Shown piece after piece: positions 1 through 6,016 of a stretch of DNA of 34,078 bases. A model generated the notes under the pieces. The model was not told the DNA's origin. It saw only the letters and a program-made list of their open reading frames with translations, and made no database searches. The position numbers and the translations under genes were made by a program. Position 1 is the first letter of the stretch, and the number at the start of each line of letters is the position of its first letter. The stretch is taken from assembly GCA_017302035.1 (NCBI GenBank), contig JAFLEA010000025.1, forward strand, positions 1-34,078, in the 5' to 3' direction. This stretch comes from Lysobacterales bacterium (GTDB lineage Bacteria > Pseudomonadota > Gammaproteobacteria > Xanthomonadales > Xanthomonadaceae).

Positions 1-482
1 TCATCAATTCCAAGTCGATGGACCACTTCCAGTGGATCGTCGGCATGACCCGGATCATGTCCGCGGTGTTCCGCAAGGGCGGCGATGTGACCTTCCTGGT
101 GGAGGAGATGAAGGCCGTGTTCGACCCGCGCGGCGGCTACTTCAAGGCCGGCGGCGTGTACATGCCCTCGCTGGTGGCCGAGATCGGCGCGGTGGTCGAG
201 GAGCACATGAAGTCCATCGGCCTGATCCACGACCCGGAGATGAGCGCCCACCAGCGCGCGTTGATCGCCGAGAAGCGCAAGCAGTTCGAAGAGCGCTCAA
301 AAAAAAACAGTGACGTGAGCGCCGCGCCGGATGCGGGCGCCCGCGAAGACATCGCCGTGACCGGCGACGGCACCAGCTTCCCGCCCACCGCCACGATGTG
401 CCACAAGTGCAGCACGAAGGCACTGGTGTTGATGGATGGGTGCGCGACTTGCCTGAATTGCGGGTACAGCAAGTGCGGTTGA
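1..482 (+). CDS. nrdJ: Adenosylcobalamin-dependent ribonucleotide reductase, C-terminal part (partial)
   Basis: This is the 3' end of a class II ribonucleotide reductase, which makes deoxyribonucleotides from ribonucleotides using coenzyme B12. The reading frame is open from base 3 and the start lies outside the window. About 159 residues are visible. The diagnostic part is the C-terminal zinc-ribbon-like tail: a CHKC pair, about 11 residues, then DGCATCLNC and the terminal GYSKCG. In the family these tail cysteines deliver electrons to the active site. Before it comes a low-complexity linker (about residues 100-125) that includes the codon run for SKKN at 298-309. The stop is at 480-482 and a hairpin terminator follows. 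The last 10 codons are repeated at 4161-4193 downstream of the cassette array, so the gene end may be an insertion target. The family call is firm. Confidence 0.93.
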   Translation, partial: INSKSMDHFQWIVGMTRIMSAVFRKGGDVTFLVEEMKAVFDPRGGYFKAGGVYMPSLVAEIGAVVEEHMKSIGLIHDPEMSAHQRALIAEKRKQFEERSKKNSDVSAAPDAGAREDIAVTGDGTSFPPTATMCHKCSTKALVLMDGCATCLNCGYSKCG

Positions 483-487
483 GGCCG
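449..487 (+). repeat. Direct repeat copy 1 (nrdJ 3' end, att-like)
   Basis: These 39 bases cover the last codons of nrdJ, its stop and a few bases beyond. They match 4160-4198 at 35 of 39 positions. The two copies flank the whole cassette array. Within the coding part the differences are all synonymous (GGG/GGA, TAC/TAT, GGT/GGG). This arrangement is what integrative elements leave when they insert at a gene's 3' end and restore the reading frame. No tyrosine recombinase gene lies between the copies. Confidence 0.75.
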
Positions 488-509
488 TGGGCCACCGCGC
501 GACTTCGAG

Positions 510-540
510 AGGCCTCGGTTTCCACCGGGGCCTTTTGTTT
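510..540 (+). terminator. Rho-independent terminator of nrdJ
   Basis: A GC-rich imperfect hairpin (arms around AGGCCTCGG and CCGGGGCCT, short loop TTTCCA) is followed by a T-rich run (TTTTGTTT). It lies 28 bases after the nrdJ stop and would separate nrdJ transcription from the cassette array. Confidence 0.75.
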
Positions 541-748
541 GCTGGTGTCGAAATACTGGATATCACCCCCATACACGGGTGGATAAGCGATAGCACCACG
601 AGAAGGAAGATTTCCGAGACACAGAAAGATGGGTGGCTGAGGCCTCTAGGGCTGACAAGTTGTTGATGCAGTGGAGGTTCGGTCTTGACTTGGCTTGTCA
701 AAGAGTCTGAACATCGACTGCATATTCCCGGATACGGGGCTACTTAAA
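541..748. other. Intergenic stretch between nrdJ terminator and first cassette; integrase position is empty
   Basis: In a complete integron the divergent intI gene and the attI site would lie here. Only about 200 bases are present, and no reading frame in any frame resembles a tyrosine recombinase. A TTGACT hexamer at 685-690 could be the -35 of a cassette promoter, but no convincing -10 follows at 16-18 bases. No function can be supported beyond the attI-like edge at 749. Confidence 0.5.
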
Positions 749-757
749 GTTAGGCTG
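741..757 (+). other. attI-like or leading core recombination site
   Basis: The sequence AAAGTTAGGC (746-755) precedes the first cassette gene by five bases. It matches the GTTRRRY core and resembles the 3' edge of class 1 attI, which also ends in AAAGTTAGGC. No full attC partner (RYYYAAC arm plus internal stem) was found upstream, which favours an attI-type simple site over a sixth attC. Recombination would cut between G749 and T750. The larger attI region cannot be defined without intI. Confidence 0.5.
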
Positions 758-760
758 CTC

Positions 761-1057
761 ATGTCAGATCATCGCAATCTGATCCCGAAGATTGGCTTGG
801 TCATTGTTGTGACCTTCTTTGCGTATGGCTGGGCTGTTGTAGGTTCTAGCAAAGCTGGCAGCCTGATCGAAACCCTTGGGGTATTCGGCACCATCTTGCT
901 TTATGCCGCGATCATCGCGACATTTGCCACAATGTTCATTGCGGCCAGGCGCGCCCATCTTGCCGGTAGCTGGGTCTGGTTCCTAGCTGTAATCTTCATC
1001 TGGCCACTCAGCTACCTGTACACACTAGGAGTCAACCGTCATGGCAGAGCAGCCTAA
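761..1057 (+). CDS. Cassette 1: small integral membrane protein, unknown function
   Basis: A 98-residue protein. I chose the ATG at 761, which lies just inside the cassette five bases after the GTTAGGC core. A longer reading frame to 695 would start outside the cassette. Three hydrophobic segments are visible at about residues 10-29, 38-62 and 68-90, ending in a short basic tail (VNRHGRAA), so it should be an inner-membrane protein. I do not recognise a family. The stop codon TAA overlaps the R'' arm of attC1, as is normal for cassettes. Expression would depend on an upstream promoter or one within the cassette. Confidence 0.7.
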   Translation: MSDHRNLIPKIGLVIVVTFFAYGWAVVGSSKAGSLIETLGVFGTILLYAAIIATFATMFIAARRAHLAGSWVWFLAVIFIWPLSYLYTLGVNRHGRAA

Positions 1058-1111
1058 CAATTCATTCAAGCCGGCCTTGCTTCGCAAGGCGGCTTAATTC
1101 AGGCGTTAGAG
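1052..1111 (+). other. attC site 1
   Basis: A 60-base recombination site with arms GCCTAAC (1052-1058) and GTTAGAG (1105-1111). The internal part pairs AAGCC with GGCTT, and GCCTTG with CAAGGC around a CTTCG-type loop. The TAA stop of cassette 1 lies inside the first arm. Confidence 0.9.
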
Positions 1112-1125
1112 CGCAGGGGGAGCGC

Positions 1126-1455
1126 ATGACGGACGAAGAGTTTGATAAGGCCTGCAACTTCTTGCTTGAGGGGCTGAGAGATCAGCGGCCTCACCTTGCA
1201 AAAGAACTGACCAAAATCATGAATGCGCCGCGCTATCGAAGTCTGTCAAAGAAAGATCGCAAGATCGGCAAGATCCGTCTATTGCATCAAAAATATCCAG
1301 GCGTCATCTCCCAGGTCTTCGCAGCTGAGAACGCGGCATGGGCGCATGAAGAGCGTAGCGACATGTCGAACTTCTTCTACATGCTTGAAAGACGAACAGC
1401 ATTTCTCAATCCGTACGGGGAGCGCACAGGTGGCAACTACACGGCTAAGGCCTAA
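1126..1455 (+). CDS. Cassette 2: hypothetical protein
   Basis: A soluble, highly charged 109-residue protein. The ATG follows a purine-rich stretch (AGGGGGAG) at good ribosome-binding distance. The first two thirds are helical and rich in Lys and Arg (SKKDRKIGKIR around residues 40-50). The C-terminus has aromatic residues and a NPYGERTGGNY segment. No transmembrane segment or signal peptide is seen and I do not recognise a family. The gene fills the space between attC1 and attC2. Codon use is markedly less GC-biased than in the flanking chromosome. Confidence 0.65.
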   Translation: MTDEEFDKACNFLLEGLRDQRPHLAKELTKIMNAPRYRSLSKKDRKIGKIRLLHQKYPGVISQVFAAENAAWAHEERSDMSNFFYMLERRTAFLNPYGERTGGNYTAKA

Positions 1456-1464
1456 GCAGCTGCG

Positions 1465-1524
1465 CCCTAACAAGTCATTCAAGCCGACGCCGCTTCGCGG
1501 CGCGGCTTAATTCAGGCGTTAGAG
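1465..1524 (+). other. attC site 2
   Basis: A 60-base site with arms CCCTAAC (1465-1471) and GTTAGAG (1518-1524). The apical stem differs from attC1: CGCCG pairs with CGGCG instead of CCTTG with CAAGG, so pairing is kept while the sequence changes. Confidence 0.88.
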
Positions 1525-1529
1525 CGCAT

Positions 1530-2321
1530 ATGACGATCGCAGTCTCATGGATAAGAACTGTCGGGCGAACTCAAGAGCTTGTTATTTGTACAGATAGCCG
1601 ACTAACTGGATACGGCAAGTGGGATTGCGCTCCAAAGCTTATCCCTCTCTCTCGGGGGGATTGCGCCCTAGCATTCGCGGGATCAACGCTGTATGCATAT
1701 CCAATCTTGCTACAAGCCATGGCGGTGATGAAGCAGCATCCGCGCGTTCAGAGTAGGGCAATGGATCTGCTTGAGCTCAAGGGACACTTGCTGCGCGTAC
1801 TCAACAGCATGATTACGCAGCTTACAGAGCTACCAGAAAAGGAAGATCCACCGGTTCAGTTCTTATTCTCCGGATGGTCATGGAGAAAATCTAGCTTCGT
1901 GAGTTGGGTGTTACATTTTGATCCGCACATAGCGCGCTTTACGCACCGGCCAATACGCGGCTGGGCTGGTGCTAGCCACACAAAGTACCTATCTTTCATT
2001 GGCGACTACTTTGATGAATTTAAGGAGATCCTCCTGCAAAAGTTACGAGAGTCGGGGAAGATTGCCAAGGGGAGTTTTGATATGGAGCCGTTTGAGGCGT
2101 TGCGTGACCTGTTGAGAGAAGAAAGGCACCATTCAATTGGTGGCGCCCCGCAGCTGGTGAAAATTTATCGACACTCCAACGCAATTCCTCACGCCATATA
2201 TTGGCCTGACAAGGTTAGCGGGGGCATTTCGCTTCTTGGTCGCCCTTTGCTTAGCTATGAAAGCTCGCAATTTTTACTATTAGATCCGGACAGTCTTGAG
2301 GTGCAAAAGCATGCGCTCTAA
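1530..2321 (+). CDS. Cassette 3: proteasome/HslV-like Ntn-hydrolase protein
   Basis: A 263-residue protein that starts MTIAVSW, so removal of Met would expose an N-terminal Thr. The following pattern resembles beta-type proteasome subunits and HslV: ELVICTDSRLTGYGKW with an Asp and then Lys at about 21 and 29/35, then DCALAFAGSTLYA, like the HslV GFAGxTADA segment. Later segments FLFSGWSW, FIGDYFDEF and SIGGAPQLVKIY match the order of strands expected for the alpha-beta-beta-alpha fold. In that fold the Thr1 amine/hydroxyl and a Lys form the catalytic centre. No unfoldase partner is present in the array, so target and activity are unknown. The protein is longer than HslV (about 175). The fold call is by eye and moderately sure; the proteolytic role is inference. 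Confidence 0.6.
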   Translation: MTIAVSWIRTVGRTQELVICTDSRLTGYGKWDCAPKLIPLSRGDCALAFAGSTLYAYPILLQAMAVMKQHPRVQSRAMDLLELKGHLLRVLNSMITQLTELPEKEDPPVQFLFSGWSWRKSSFVSWVLHFDPHIARFTHRPIRGWAGASHTKYLSFIGDYFDEFKEILLQKLRESGKIAKGSFDMEPFEALRDLLREERHHSIGGAPQLVKIYRHSNAIPHAIYWPDKVSGGISLLGRPLLSYESSQFLLLDPDSLEVQKHAL

Positions 2322-2375
2322 CAATTCATTCAAGCCGACGTTGCTTCGCGGCGCGGCTTAACTCAAGCGTTAGCC
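2316..2375 (+). other. attC site 3
   Basis: A 60-base site with arms CTCTAAC (2316-2322) and GTTAGCC (2369-2375). Its apical stem is imperfect (GACGTTGCTTCGCGGCGC), as if it were a mixture of the attC1 and attC2 arms. The TAA stop of cassette 3 lies in the first arm. Confidence 0.87.
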
Positions 2376-2396
2376 CGAACAGGAAATTTCCCCCCA

Positions 2397-2993
2397 ATGT
2401 TAGAAATGCTCTCTTCTTGGCAAGCAATGGCTCTTGCAATAACCGCTGTTGTTGGCGTGTTGTACAAAACTGTAAAGCAGTTGGTTCTCTTCAACGACGA
2501 TATCCTGAAGAAGCGCAGAGCAGCGTACTTGTCCTTTTTGAAGACTGAGGCCTCGTCAAATGAACCGCTATCGCAACTTATTGATTCATTGCGCGTAGAA
2601 GAGTCTTTTCAAAAAATCTTTGCTCGGTATGCATCACCCAAGCTAGCGACAGCGATGATTGAGCTTTACGAAACCGGACACTTTTCCGTCCGGGAGATGA
2701 GAGCCGCCTCTATCTATTTCCATTTTGATCAGGACGGTCGCCTCACCTCTAAAACCGGGAAAGGCGGGGTACTGATAAAGGCCCTGGGAAGCGCCTTCAT
2801 TATCGCCATGGGAATTTTAACATTTATTATCTTGTATGGACTCGCTCTTAAGCCAAGCATCTCTTCGCTTCTGGCTTCCGGCGCATTCTTACTTGTTTAC
2901 TTCTTTTTTATTTGGTTCTTTGGGAAAGATGTCCGTGCTGTTGTTGACGCAGACAGAATAGATCGCAAAATAAGCTCACTTGGCGCGGACTAA
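2397..2993 (+). CDS. Cassette 4: membrane protein with three helices, unknown function
   Basis: A 198-residue protein. A hydrophobic segment lies near the N-terminus (about residues 8-27). A soluble, charged region of about 95 residues follows, and then two strong transmembrane segments at about 125-147 and 151-173 end with a charged tail. The middle region is helical and contains LKKRRAAYLSFLK and FHFDQDGRL segments. No known family is recognised. The ATG at 2397 lies 22 bases after the attC3 core; an in-frame ATG at 2406 is also possible. Base composition is AT-rich for this genome. The layout (cytoplasmic sensor-like region plus a two-helix membrane hairpin) is seen in some membrane-acting defence effectors, but that is only analogy. 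Confidence 0.65.
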   Translation: MLEMLSSWQAMALAITAVVGVLYKTVKQLVLFNDDILKKRRAAYLSFLKTEASSNEPLSQLIDSLRVEESFQKIFARYASPKLATAMIELYETGHFSVREMRAASIYFHFDQDGRLTSKTGKGGVLIKALGSAFIIAMGILTFIILYGLALKPSISSLLASGAFLLVYFFFIWFFGKDVRAVVDADRIDRKISSLGAD

Positions 2994-3047
2994 CAATTAA
3001 TTCAAGCCGACCTTGCTTCGCAAGGTGGCTTAACTCAGGCGTTAGGT
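2988..3047 (+). other. attC site 4
   Basis: A 60-base site with arms GACTAAC (2988-2994) and GTTAGGT (3041-3047). The stem ACCTTG pairs with CAAGGT; relative to attC1 both sides have changed (G-C to A-T), a compensatory pair that supports selection on the folded strand. Confidence 0.9.
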
Positions 3048-3068
3048 CGCACAAAACAACGGATCGCC

Positions 3069-3983
3069 ATGATTAGTCGCCAATCATCCCTTGCAATCGC
3101 TGATGCCTATACCCAGCGATTCACCCATAAATCTTCTGCGAGGCATGGTGGGTTCATTGAAAAAGTGCATAGTCACGAGATCTATGATTTCTTGTATGAG
3201 AACGAGTACGAAGCATGGTTCTGTAATTTAGCCCGAGCCCCAAACTACATCAGAACCTTCAAAGACTTCTGGCTGAGGATCCATACTGGAGAGTCTTTGG
3301 CTGCTGCAACCAAAGATTGGACTTGGCAGCAAAGGCAGAAACTTGGCCAAAGACTGCTGAATGATCTATCGAGGGACTATCTTCGCTGGTATGAAATAGT
3401 AAAAAATGATCCGTTTTACGGAAAGCACTATCAGCCATCTGCAGAGAAGCTTCTGCGCAGACTAGAACTTGATGGTTATTTGTATCGAGATGGCGAGTTG
3501 ATGCAACAACAGTCTGATGTTCTTAACGTCGAAGAAGAAACCGGGGTTCTTAACTCACTTTTCTCTCGCGCCGGCCTGGCTCGTGCTGCGGATGCCTTTG
3601 AATTTCTACGTCTTGGTGAAGAGCATTTTGTCGCCGGCAGATGGTCTGACTGCATATCTAATGTCAGAAAATTCTTTGAGCTTACGCTGCAAGAGGGTGC
3701 AAGATCGCTTGGTGCCAAAAGAGGAGAGTCGCTCAATGAAGCTTCGCTATCTAGGCCCATGGATGTGCGTCAATATCTAGAGCGGCAAGGCCTTTTTGAG
3801 AGGAAAGAACGGGAATCCATAGATAAGCTCTATGGCTTGCTGAGTGAGACAGGAGCACATCCGTACATGGCGGAATCGGATCAGGCCCGCCTATTGAGGC
3901 AACTTTCCCTCACGCTTTCACAGTTTGTGCTTCTCCGTTTAGAGGCTGCGCTTAAGCAAAGGACTCCCGAGAGTGCGGCCTAG
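3069..3983 (+). CDS. Cassette 5: two-part hypothetical protein, possible defence protein
   Basis: A 304-residue soluble protein and the largest cassette product. The N-terminal half is rich in aromatic residues (EIYDFLYENEYEAWFCNL near residue 38). The C-terminal half, from about residue 170, is helical and contains AAGRWSDCISNVRKFFE-like and LLSETGAHPYMAESDQARLL segments. That second half is reminiscent of C-terminal helical domains (HEPN-like) in abortive-infection and toxin proteins. I cannot see a firm Rx4-6H catalytic motif, so the family is not assigned. The start is the ATG at 3069, 22 bases after the attC4 core. The TAG stop lies inside the arm of attC5. Defence cargo is known to be common in chromosomal integrons; its role here is inference. 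Confidence 0.6.
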   Translation: MISRQSSLAIADAYTQRFTHKSSARHGGFIEKVHSHEIYDFLYENEYEAWFCNLARAPNYIRTFKDFWLRIHTGESLAAATKDWTWQQRQKLGQRLLNDLSRDYLRWYEIVKNDPFYGKHYQPSAEKLLRRLELDGYLYRDGELMQQQSDVLNVEEETGVLNSLFSRAGLARAADAFEFLRLGEEHFVAGRWSDCISNVRKFFELTLQEGARSLGAKRGESLNEASLSRPMDVRQYLERQGLFERKERESIDKLYGLLSETGAHPYMAESDQARLLRQLSLTLSQFVLLRLEAALKQRTPESAA

Positions 3984-4037
3984 CAATTCATTCAAGTCGA
4001 CCTTGCTTCGCAAGGCAGCTTAATTCTGACGTTAGGC
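3978..4037 (+). other. attC site 5 (slightly degenerate)
   Basis: A 60-base site with arms GCCTAGC (3978-3984) and GTTAGGC (4031-4037). The first arm reads TAGC instead of TAAC, and the stem has further departures (AAGTCG, GCAGCTT, TCTGACG). It is the most diverged site and the last of the array, which fits the usual gradient of decay away from the integration end. Confidence 0.85.
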
Positions 4038-4057
4038 CTCGATCACAGGCTCTACCT

Positions 4058-4180
4058 ATGAAACACGAATTAGCCACTACGGACACCAACGCCACACCGG
4101 TTGCCGAGGCCGCGCCGTCACCGACGCCAGATCCCGCGACGGACAAGTGGATCAACCGGTTGCCTGAATTGCGGATATAG
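4058..4180 (+). pseudogene. Short orphan reading frame after the last attC (possible cassette remnant)
   Basis: An ATG 20 bases after the attC5 core opens a 40-codon frame rich in Thr, Ala and Pro (KHELATTDTNATPVAEAAPS). It runs into the second copy of the nrdJ tail in a different frame and stops there at 4178-4180. No attC follows. The simplest reading is a gene, in a cassette or resident, that was cut when the flanking repeat junction formed. A real small protein cannot be excluded. Confidence 0.4.
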
Positions 4181-4198
4181 CAAGTGCGGGTGAGGCTG
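4160..4198 (+). repeat. Direct repeat copy 2 (nrdJ 3' end, att-like)
   Basis: The copy encodes CLNCGYSKCG and a TGA stop at 4161-4193, exactly the C-terminus of NrdJ, but with no nrdJ upstream of it. It matches 449-487 at 35 of 39 positions. Similarity ends abruptly on the left and a few bases after the stop on the right. It is best explained as the right junction (or the original gene end) of an insertion at the nrdJ 3' end. Confidence 0.75.
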
Positions 4199-4402
4199 CG
4201 AATCGAGGCATGATGTGCCCTCAACGGCAATACTGGTCAGGGACTCTCGGAGTTCAAGCCCCTGAAGTTCTGCCGCGGAAACTGATCCGGAGAGTTCCGT
4301 TTGGCGACACTCAGGCGTGCGCAAGCACGGCTTAGAGCCCGGCATCGTTGCTCAGCGTTTTGTATGAAGTCCGTGGGCAGTCCGGACGATCCGCTTGCCC
4401 TA

Positions 4403-4900
4403 TCAGTTCGGTGCGTCGTCCGCCTTGGCGTTCGGGTCGCGCTCGACCGGCGTGGCTTCACGCTGCGCCTCCTTGAGGTCGCGCCGCGCCTCGTTCACCG
4501 CGCCCTGATTGATGCGGCGGGCGGTGGCGATGTTGCAGGAGGAGAACGTCGAGGGGCGCCCGCCAGCCGCCAGCGGCTGCACCGAGTCCATGCGCGGCAT
4601 GACGGTGCCGAAGGAGTGCGAGACGGCGATGGAGGAGGCGGTGGTCAGGCCCGAGCAGCGGGTGTGCAGCTCGAGCAGATAAGGCTGGTTGCTCTGGCCG
4701 CGCAGGGTCAGGGCCTGGTCGCCGAGCGAGTTCCATTGCATGGGGCGGCCTGTACGGCTGTCGATGCGGAAGGTCCCGACGGGCGTGGAGTTCGCGCGGT
4801 AGAGCGCGAGGCGTTCCTCGGTCGTCAGATTGGGCCCGGAGTTCGTGGCGCAGCCGGCCATGACTAGTGCGAGCGGCAGGAGGAATCCGGCGTTTTTCAT
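4403..4900 (-). CDS. DUF6491-like lipoprotein
   Basis: A 165-residue exported protein. The N-terminus MKNAGFLLPLALVMAGCATN is a lipoprotein signal with lipobox VMAGC, Cys at about residue 18. The mature part contains TFRIDSRTGRPMQWNSLGDQAL, a conserved central Cys pair (CSGL and SSCNI) and a charged, helical C-terminus. The pattern fits the DUF6491 family of small proteobacterial lipoproteins of unknown function. The ATG at 4900 is chosen because it starts the signal peptide. The upstream gene on the same strand (5061-5606) is also a lipoprotein, 160 bases away. Codon use is typical of the host chromosome. Confidence 0.75.
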   Translation of the reverse strand: MKNAGFLLPLALVMAGCATNSGPNLTTEERLALYRANSTPVGTFRIDSRTGRPMQWNSLGDQALTLRGQSNQPYLLELHTRCSGLTTASSIAVSHSFGTVMPRMDSVQPLAAGGRPSTFSSCNIATARRINQGAVNEARRDLKEAQREATPVERDPNAKADDAPN

Positions 4901-5060
4901 GACGAGCCTCTGATTGCATTTCCCGACAGTCGACCGGGCATGCTCTACCGGCTGGTACATGTGCGTCAACTCCCGTGGATAGGAAGCATAAAGGCCCTTC
5001 TCGGCCAAATCGTGCCCTTCTCGGACGTCTGCCGGGGAAGGGCGCTGCCTCAGCGCATCG

Positions 5061-5606
5061 TCATCGCGGCAGTTGGGCAAAGATCGAGCTCACCGTGCTG
5101 TCGATCACCCCGCCCGGGTTCGAGGACGCATTGCTCGGAATGCGGCCATACGCGGCGCCCCGCCAGACGAGCAGGTTCGAGTCACGCTCGACGAGATCGA
5201 TCGTGAGCGTACCTTCGTCGACCGTGCGGACATTCGGTGTGCTGGCGCTCATGCCCATGTGCGTACCGCGCCGACCCCATCCGCCGTAGGATATCGAGGC
5301 GGAGGACGGCGAACTCTGGATTGTCTGGCGCGTGGTGACCATGAAGTTCACGAGGAGATCGGGGTTCGTTTCCGAGTACCTGAATCCATGTCGCTGCATC
5401 TCGCGGTCCACCGCGTTCTTGATGTGCGCCGTCGTGATGGTCGAATAGCCCGCTGCATCGGTGCTGAGCGGCGAGAAGTAGCCGTAGGTGCTGAAGCTCG
5501 CGAGGTTCGCGCCGGGCCGCAGGTCGCTACGGGTATTGGGTCCGGACGAGCAGGCAGCGAGGACGAGCGTGAAGGCGAAGATGATGAGCGATCGGATTGC
5601 ATGCAT
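5061..5606 (-). CDS. DUF4136 domain lipoprotein
   Basis: A 181-residue protein with signal peptide and lipobox (LVLAACSSG, Cys about residue 18). The mature domain has the DUF4136 pattern: an early FSTYGYF strand, a central helix with DREMQRHGFRYSETNPDLLVNF, and a late strand pair LTIDLVERDSNLLVWRGAA followed by the C-terminal helix. Such proteins are outer-membrane-anchored and of unknown role. The ATG at 5606 sits directly on the signal peptide. A further in-frame ATG eight codons upstream is possible. Another DUF4136-like lipoprotein lies at 28159-28809. Confidence 0.8.
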   Translation of the reverse strand: MHAIRSLIIFAFTLVLAACSSGPNTRSDLRPGANLASFSTYGYFSPLSTDAAGYSTITTAHIKNAVDREMQRHGFRYSETNPDLLVNFMVTTRQTIQSSPSSASISYGGWGRRGTHMGMSASTPNVRTVDEGTLTIDLVERDSNLLVWRGAAYGRIPSNASSNPGGVIDSTVSSIFAQLPR

Positions 5607-5649
5607 GGCCGGAGTCGTCGTTCGGGGCATCACAACGTAGCACCGAAGC

Positions 5650-5940
5650 CGGGCCGGGCGGCAAGGGCGTCCTGTTTTCGCTGCCCATCCACGCAAATCT
5701 GGCACGATTTGCATAGGAGCCGCAGGCGGGCCAGGTTGAAGATTGGCCACGGCAGATGCCATGCGAAAAGAGGCGACCGGTTTACCGGGTTCGCTGTTCT
5801 TACGCTGCGTTGGCGCGTGTGGCGAAATTACCGGCGCTGGCATGGGGCAAGGCATCTCCTGCGGCGGGTCAGTTGTTGGCGTTGCCGTTCGTCTGAGCAC
5901 AAACTGGGAGATCCGTGACATGGCAAAGGGCAAACCAGAT
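5650..5940 (+). repeat. Repeat B, copy 1: sulfatase upstream region plus aborted sulfatase start
   Basis: About 290 bases closely match 9733-10025, the region just upstream of the intact sulfatase gene. The match covers a GGCAAGGGCGTCC start, the 16-base palindromic motif (5700-5715), a CGGTTTACCGG hairpin and the ribosome-binding stretch GGAGATCCG. This copy differs by small indels. Together with the short frame at 5920 it fills the otherwise gene-free stretch 5607-6016. Confidence 0.88.
5700..5715 (+). promoter_or_regulatory. Shared 16-bp motif, site 1
   Basis: TGGCACGATTTGCATA, embedded in the inverted repeat GCAAATC-N6-GATTTGC (5693-5712). The same block precedes the sulfatase at 9781. 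It is a candidate AraC-family operator and may now drive the DUF3313 gene at 6017. Confidence 0.6.
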
Positions 5941-5970
5941 TTCCCGATCATGTGTCCGTACCGGACCTGA
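5920..5970 (+). pseudogene. Truncated sulfatase start (relic)
   Basis: A 16-codon frame MAKGKPDFPIMCPYRT begins exactly where repeat B places the sulfatase ATG. Its first residues match the intact sulfatase (MAKGQPN). Similarity then fades and a stop follows. It is the stump of a second sulfatase gene whose body has been lost, with unrelated sequence and the DUF3313 gene in its place. Confidence 0.7.
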
Positions 5971-6016
5971 CCTGGTGCCACATGCGGAAACCCGTAGAAG
6001 CAAAAGAACGAACGAC

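Larger units (their letters stand above)
749..4037 (+). mobile_element. Integron cassette array of five cassettes, integrase not present
   Basis: Five consecutive units each consist of one short + strand gene followed by a 60-base attC site. Boundaries fall at GTTAG core sites at 749, 1105, 1518, 2369, 3041 and 4031. The attC sites are almost identical in length and sequence, which is typical of sedentary chromosomal integrons (known in Xanthomonas and relatives) rather than of mobile resistance integrons. The cassette genes are visibly poorer in GC and use codons such as AAA, TTT and AGA far more than their neighbours, which suggests foreign origin. There is no intI in the window, so this is either a detached array or a cluster lacking an integrase. 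Confidence 0.88.

Noticed and set aside
685-726. Cassette promoter Pc
   Set aside because: A TTGACT hexamer exists but no acceptable -10 lies 16-18 bases away.
541-748. Remnant of an integrase gene
   Set aside because: Neither strand shows integrase motifs in these roughly 200 bases.
1052-4037. CRISPR-like spaced repeats
   Set aside because: The repeats are 60 bp, spaced 350-930 bp apart and each follows a gene. They have attC arms and cores, and no cas genes are present.
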